This document shows positions 6,836 to 9,032 of a stretch of DNA of 9,032 nt, piece after piece. Location: assembly GCA_002479655.1 (NCBI GenBank), contig DLOQ01000121.1, forward strand, positions 19,889-28,920, written 5' to 3'. The stretch is from Lachnospiraceae bacterium UBA7480. GTDB lineage: Bacteria; Bacillota; Clostridia; Lachnospirales; Lachnospiraceae. A program made the translations under genes and the position numbers. Positions within the stretch are counted from its first letter, which is position 1. Each line of letters opens with the position of its first letter. The notes under the pieces were generated by a model that saw nothing but the letters and a program-made list of their open reading frames with translations, was not told where the DNA came from and made no database searches.

Positions 6836-7783
6836 ATGATGGACAATAGCATGCTCAAAGAGATATTTCCGGATTGCTTTCAGGGGATCGCGGTCGGACT
6901 GGCTCAGGTGAAGGAGCTGCAGGAGATACACCTGAGGGCGGGCAGACCTGTTCTTTTACTGGCAGGCAACCGGGAATACGGGATAACATTACAGGGAGAA
7001 ATGACAAGGGATATCGATATGGCATACCGGGTCGATGAAAAAGATCTGGAATCCATATTGATGCACCTTTGTCATTACTCCCTGTATGCGTATGAGGAGG
7101 AGATTGCAAAAGGGTTTCTGACGATACAGGGCGGACACAGGATCGGTATCTCCGGACAGGCCGTCGTGGAAAACGGGCATATCCGTTCCATCAAAAATAT
7201 CACTTCCATGAACCTTAGGATCGCCCATGAAGTAAAGGGAGCTGCTGACCGGATCCTTCCTTATCTTTATGAGGATGGGGAGTTTCAAAACTGTCTTTTG
7301 ATATCGCCGCCCGGTTGCGGCAAGACGACCCTGCTGCGGGATATTATCCGGCAGGTATCGGATGGAAGCCGGTTTGCAAAGGGAAGAAATGTCAGCGTGA
7401 TCGACGAACGTTCCGAAATCGGCGGAAGTTATCTTGGCATGCCGCAAAATGATCTCGGAGCGAGGACGGATCTTTTGGATGCCTGTCCTAAATCACAGGG
7501 AATGATGCTGCTGCTGCGATCCATGAATCCGTATCTGGTTGCGGTAGATGAGATCGGCGGAGAAGAGGATGCCGGAGCCATCCGTCAGCTTTTAAAATGC
7601 GGCTGCCATATCCTGGCTTCGATCCATGGTGAGGGGCTGGAGGACATCGGGAAAAAGAAGGGGCTGGAGGGCTTATTAGAAGAACATGCGTTTAAAAGAT
7701 ATGTAATCATGAGCAGATCCCACGGCGCAGGCACGATTGAAATGGTTCTGGATGCATACGGAAGTCAGGTGATGAGTGTATGA
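6836..7783 (+). CDS. spoIIIAA: SpoIIIAA, stage III sporulation ATPase
   Basis: SpoIIIAA is the cytoplasmic ATPase of the SpoIIIA-SpoIIQ channel between mother cell and forespore, related to secretion ATPases of type II and IV systems. The 315-residue protein has an N-terminal domain with EIHLRAGRPVLLL, then KGFLTIQGGHRIGISG, the Walker A loop SPPGCGKTT (157-165), the family block VIDERSEIGGSYLG with NDLGARTDLLDACPK, and Walker B LVAVDEIG (Asp238, Glu239). HILASIHGE provides a conserved histidine segment. Length agrees with the roughly 307 residues of the B. subtilis protein. ATG 6836 has GGAGG eight bases upstream; ATG 6839 is equally in frame, and ATG 6821 overlaps the ribosome site and is unlikely. 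Its stop overlaps the next start (ATGA at 7780). Confidence 0.96.
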   Translation: MMDNSMLKEIFPDCFQGIAVGLAQVKELQEIHLRAGRPVLLLAGNREYGITLQGEMTRDIDMAYRVDEKDLESILMHLCHYSLYAYEEEIAKGFLTIQGGHRIGISGQAVVENGHIRSIKNITSMNLRIAHEVKGAADRILPYLYEDGEFQNCLLISPPGCGKTTLLRDIIRQVSDGSRFAKGRNVSVIDERSEIGGSYLGMPQNDLGARTDLLDACPKSQGMMLLLRSMNPYLVAVDEIGGEEDAGAIRQLLKCGCHILASIHGEGLEDIGKKKGLEGLLEEHAFKRYVIMSRSHGAGTIEMVLDAYGSQVMSV

Positions 7784-8301
7784 TGATGCTCAAGGTGATG
7801 GGAGCCGTTCTGCTGATCCTTACCTCCTCCTTATATGGCTGGATACAGGCAAAGGAGTTGGTCGAACGGCGGGGGGAATTAACTTATCTTTCCCGGCTGA
7901 TCGCGGTTTTTAAGAGCGAAGTAAGTTTTCAAAGATCCTCACTTGGGGAGATATTTTTAAAAATATCGGAAAAAAGCAGAGAACCATATCAGAATATTTT
8001 TCACGGGATATACCAGGGAATGGAATGCGGGAGAAAAAGTTTTGAAGATATGTGGCAGGAGGCATTGAAACGTATGGCAGCAGAGACCTGTCTGAAAAAA
8101 GAAGACATACAGTATATGATGGAACTGACAAATCTGGCAAAGGCAATGGATCTGCGGTATCGGGAGGAAATCTTTGAACAGGTATCGGGAGAAATGGAAG
8201 GAAAGAAAAAATATCTTGAAAATGAGTACCGGCAAAAGGGAAAGGTATATTGCTGTATGGGAATCACAATCGGGATATTGGGGGTGATCATACTGATATG
8301 A
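7780..8301 (+). CDS. spoIIIAB: SpoIIIAB, stage III sporulation membrane protein
   Basis: SpoIIIAB is a mother-cell membrane component of the SpoIIIA channel, structurally like type II secretion GspF proteins, and probably partners the SpoIIIAA ATPase. The 173-residue protein matches the usual length of about 171. It has an N-terminal membrane span (about residues 4-24), a helical soluble domain carrying the conserved RRGELTYLSRLIAVFKSEV segment and the ...LKKEDIQYMMEL... region, and a C-terminal span (about 156-173, ending GILGVIILI). ATG 7780 overlaps the spoIIIAA stop as ATGA and follows AGGTGA at 7767-7772; ATG 7783 and 7786 are alternatives that change the product by one or two residues. 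Its end also overlaps spoIIIAC as ATGA. Confidence 0.94.
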   Translation: MMMLKVMGAVLLILTSSLYGWIQAKELVERRGELTYLSRLIAVFKSEVSFQRSSLGEIFLKISEKSREPYQNIFHGIYQGMECGRKSFEDMWQEALKRMAAETCLKKEDIQYMMELTNLAKAMDLRYREEIFEQVSGEMEGKKKYLENEYRQKGKVYCCMGITIGILGVIILI

Positions 8302-8492
8302 ATGAAGGAATCATCTTAAAAATCGCGGCTGTAGGTATTCTGATTACACTCTTGAATCAGATACTCAAACACAGTGGAAGGGATGATCAGGCGTTTTTGT
8401 TAAGTCTTGCCGGAATTGTGATGGTGCTGATCTGGATCATTCCGTACATAGTGGAAGTATTTACCTTGGTGCAGGGGTTATTTGAATTATAG
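8298..8492 (+). CDS. spoIIIAC: SpoIIIAC, small stage III sporulation membrane protein
   Basis: This 64-residue protein is almost entirely hydrophobic, with two membrane spans (about 4-20 and 29-50) joined by the polar loop NQILKHSGRDDQAF, which is characteristic of SpoIIIAC (68 residues in B. subtilis). It is a membrane part of the SpoIIIA channel; its exact job in the complex is unknown. I choose ATG 8298, overlapping the spoIIIAB stop as ATGA and preceded by a GGGGGTGAT stretch at about 8279-8287. The longer in-frame extension from 8250 lies within spoIIIAB and would add charged residues not seen in the family. Confidence 0.93.
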   Translation: MNEGIILKIAAVGILITLLNQILKHSGRDDQAFLLSLAGIVMVLIWIIPYIVEVFTLVQGLFEL

Positions 8493-8511
8493 ATGACAGA
8501 GGATCATATTT

Positions 8512-8898
8512 ATGGATATTGTACAAGTAGCTTTGCTGGGAATCGTTGCAGTGATTGCCTCCATGTTGATCAGATCCAAAGAGCCGGTGATAGGAAGCGT
8601 GCTTTCCCTTGGCGCAGGCATCTTTACCATTGCATGCCTGATCTCGCGTCTGTTTGTGATCCTGGAATATCTGGACAGGCTGATGGAGAATCTGTCCTTT
8701 GCCAGACCGTATCTGCTCCTGCTTTTGAAAGCGGTGGGGATTACGCTGGTTACGGAATTTGGCGCGTCTCTATGCAGGGAAAACGGATTTTTGGCGCTAT
8801 CGGACAGTATCAGGGTTTTTGGAAAGGTGTCCATCCTGATGCTTGGCATCCCGATCCTTGCGGCGTTAGTTGATATTATCAATGGATTTTCATTATAA
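8512..8898 (+). CDS. spoIIIAD: SpoIIIAD, stage III sporulation membrane protein
   Basis: SpoIIIAD is a polytopic membrane component of the SpoIIIA channel, paralogous in its first half to SpoIIIAC. The 128-residue protein is close to the B. subtilis length of about 133. Four hydrophobic spans are visible at about 4-20, 27-50, 66-80 and 105-123. The most diagnostic stretch is LLLLLKAVGITLVTEFGASLCRENG, interrupted here by no charged break until TEFG, followed by the LSDSIRVFGKVSILMLGIPILAALVD end. ATG 8512 is preceded by AGAGGAT at about 8498-8504. An overlapping frame starting at 8493 is a shadow. It lies 19 bases after spoIIIAC. Confidence 0.93.
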   Translation: MDIVQVALLGIVAVIASMLIRSKEPVIGSVLSLGAGIFTIACLISRLFVILEYLDRLMENLSFARPYLLLLLKAVGITLVTEFGASLCRENGFLALSDSIRVFGKVSILMLGIPILAALVDIINGFSL

Positions 8899-8942
8899 AG
8901 TAAGAAGAAGGTATTATTCAGTTTATTGGAGAGGGGATACAT

Positions 8943-9032
8943 ATGGAGATGGGATATGCCACCGGGACAGGACTGGTGGATAGCATCCTTGGGGAGTATG
9001 ATTTTTCGGCGGCAAATGACTGGCTGGAAAGC
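8943..9032 (+). CDS. spoIIIAE: SpoIIIAE, N-terminal start only (3' end outside window)
   Basis: Only the first 30 codons are present, beginning MEMGYATGTGLVDSILGEYD and running open to the right edge. A very strong ribosome site, GGAGAGGGG at 8928-8936, precedes ATG 8943 by six bases. Identification rests mainly on position: spoIIIAE follows spoIIIAD in all operons of this type that I know, and a LGEYDFS-like acidic segment fits the mature N-terminal part of clostridial SpoIIIAE. The family normally has about 390 residues with a hydrophobic N-terminal signal; none is visible here, and the frame is closed by TAA at 8901-8903. Confidence 0.75.
   Translation, partial: MEMGYATGTGLVDSILGEYDFSAANDWLES

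Noticed and set aside
8493..8873. 126-residue plus-strand frame overlapping spoIIIAD
   Set aside because: It is a shadow of spoIIIAD; the translation is cysteine- and glycine-rich without family likeness, while the 8512 frame is clearly SpoIIIAD.

Overview
The window reads as a chromosomal segment of an endospore-forming Firmicute. A Clostridia member, probably Lachnospiraceae-like, fits best, because an anaerobic-type cobalamin gene set sits next to sporulation genes. All recognisable genes are on the + strand and tightly packed. No stretch over 300 bases lacks a gene; the longest gap is about 170 bases (5082-5249). I see no RNA gene, mobile element, CRISPR array or clear horizontal-transfer scar. 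By eye the cobalamin half is somewhat more A/T-rich than the sporulation half.

Region 1 (1-4794) is the 3' part of a cobalamin (corrin ring) operon. It holds the end of cbiG (cobalt-precorrin-5A hydrolase), cobJ/cbiH (C17 methyltransferase), an unusual single gene fusing precorrin-6A reductase (CobK/CbiJ) to CbiE and CbiT, and cbiA (cobyrinate a,c-diamide synthase). Genes overlap or nearly abut, implying one transcript. The earlier pathway genes would lie upstream of the window. Region 2 (4845-5081) is a 78-residue protein with eight cysteines, of the small cysteine-rich family often found near corrinoid genes.

Region 3 (5082-5249) is the main control region. It carries three TTTGTC/GACAAA motifs matching Spo0A boxes, and a TTGACA and TATAAT separated by 21 bp. 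That is the unusual spacing known for the Spo0A-activated, sigma-A-dependent spoIIG promoter of Bacillus subtilis.

Region 4 (5250-6793) is the spoIIG operon: SpoIIGA, the membrane aspartic protease, and pro-sigma-E, its substrate. Region 5 (6836 to the right edge) is the spoIIIA operon (AA, AB, AC, AD and the start of AE), encoding the mother-cell side of the channel linking mother cell and forespore. sigG, which commonly follows sigE, is absent; spoIIIA follows directly.

The most interesting point is the 42-bp sigE-spoIIIAA junction. It contains a good match to a sigma-E promoter overlapping an 11-bp hairpin that buries the spoIIIAA ribosome binding site. RNA reading through from the spoIIG promoter would carry the hairpin. 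RNA starting at the sigma-E promoter would begin inside its right arm and leave the site free. This suggests a built-in switch making spoIIIA expression dependent on active sigma-E. It is an inference from sequence only.
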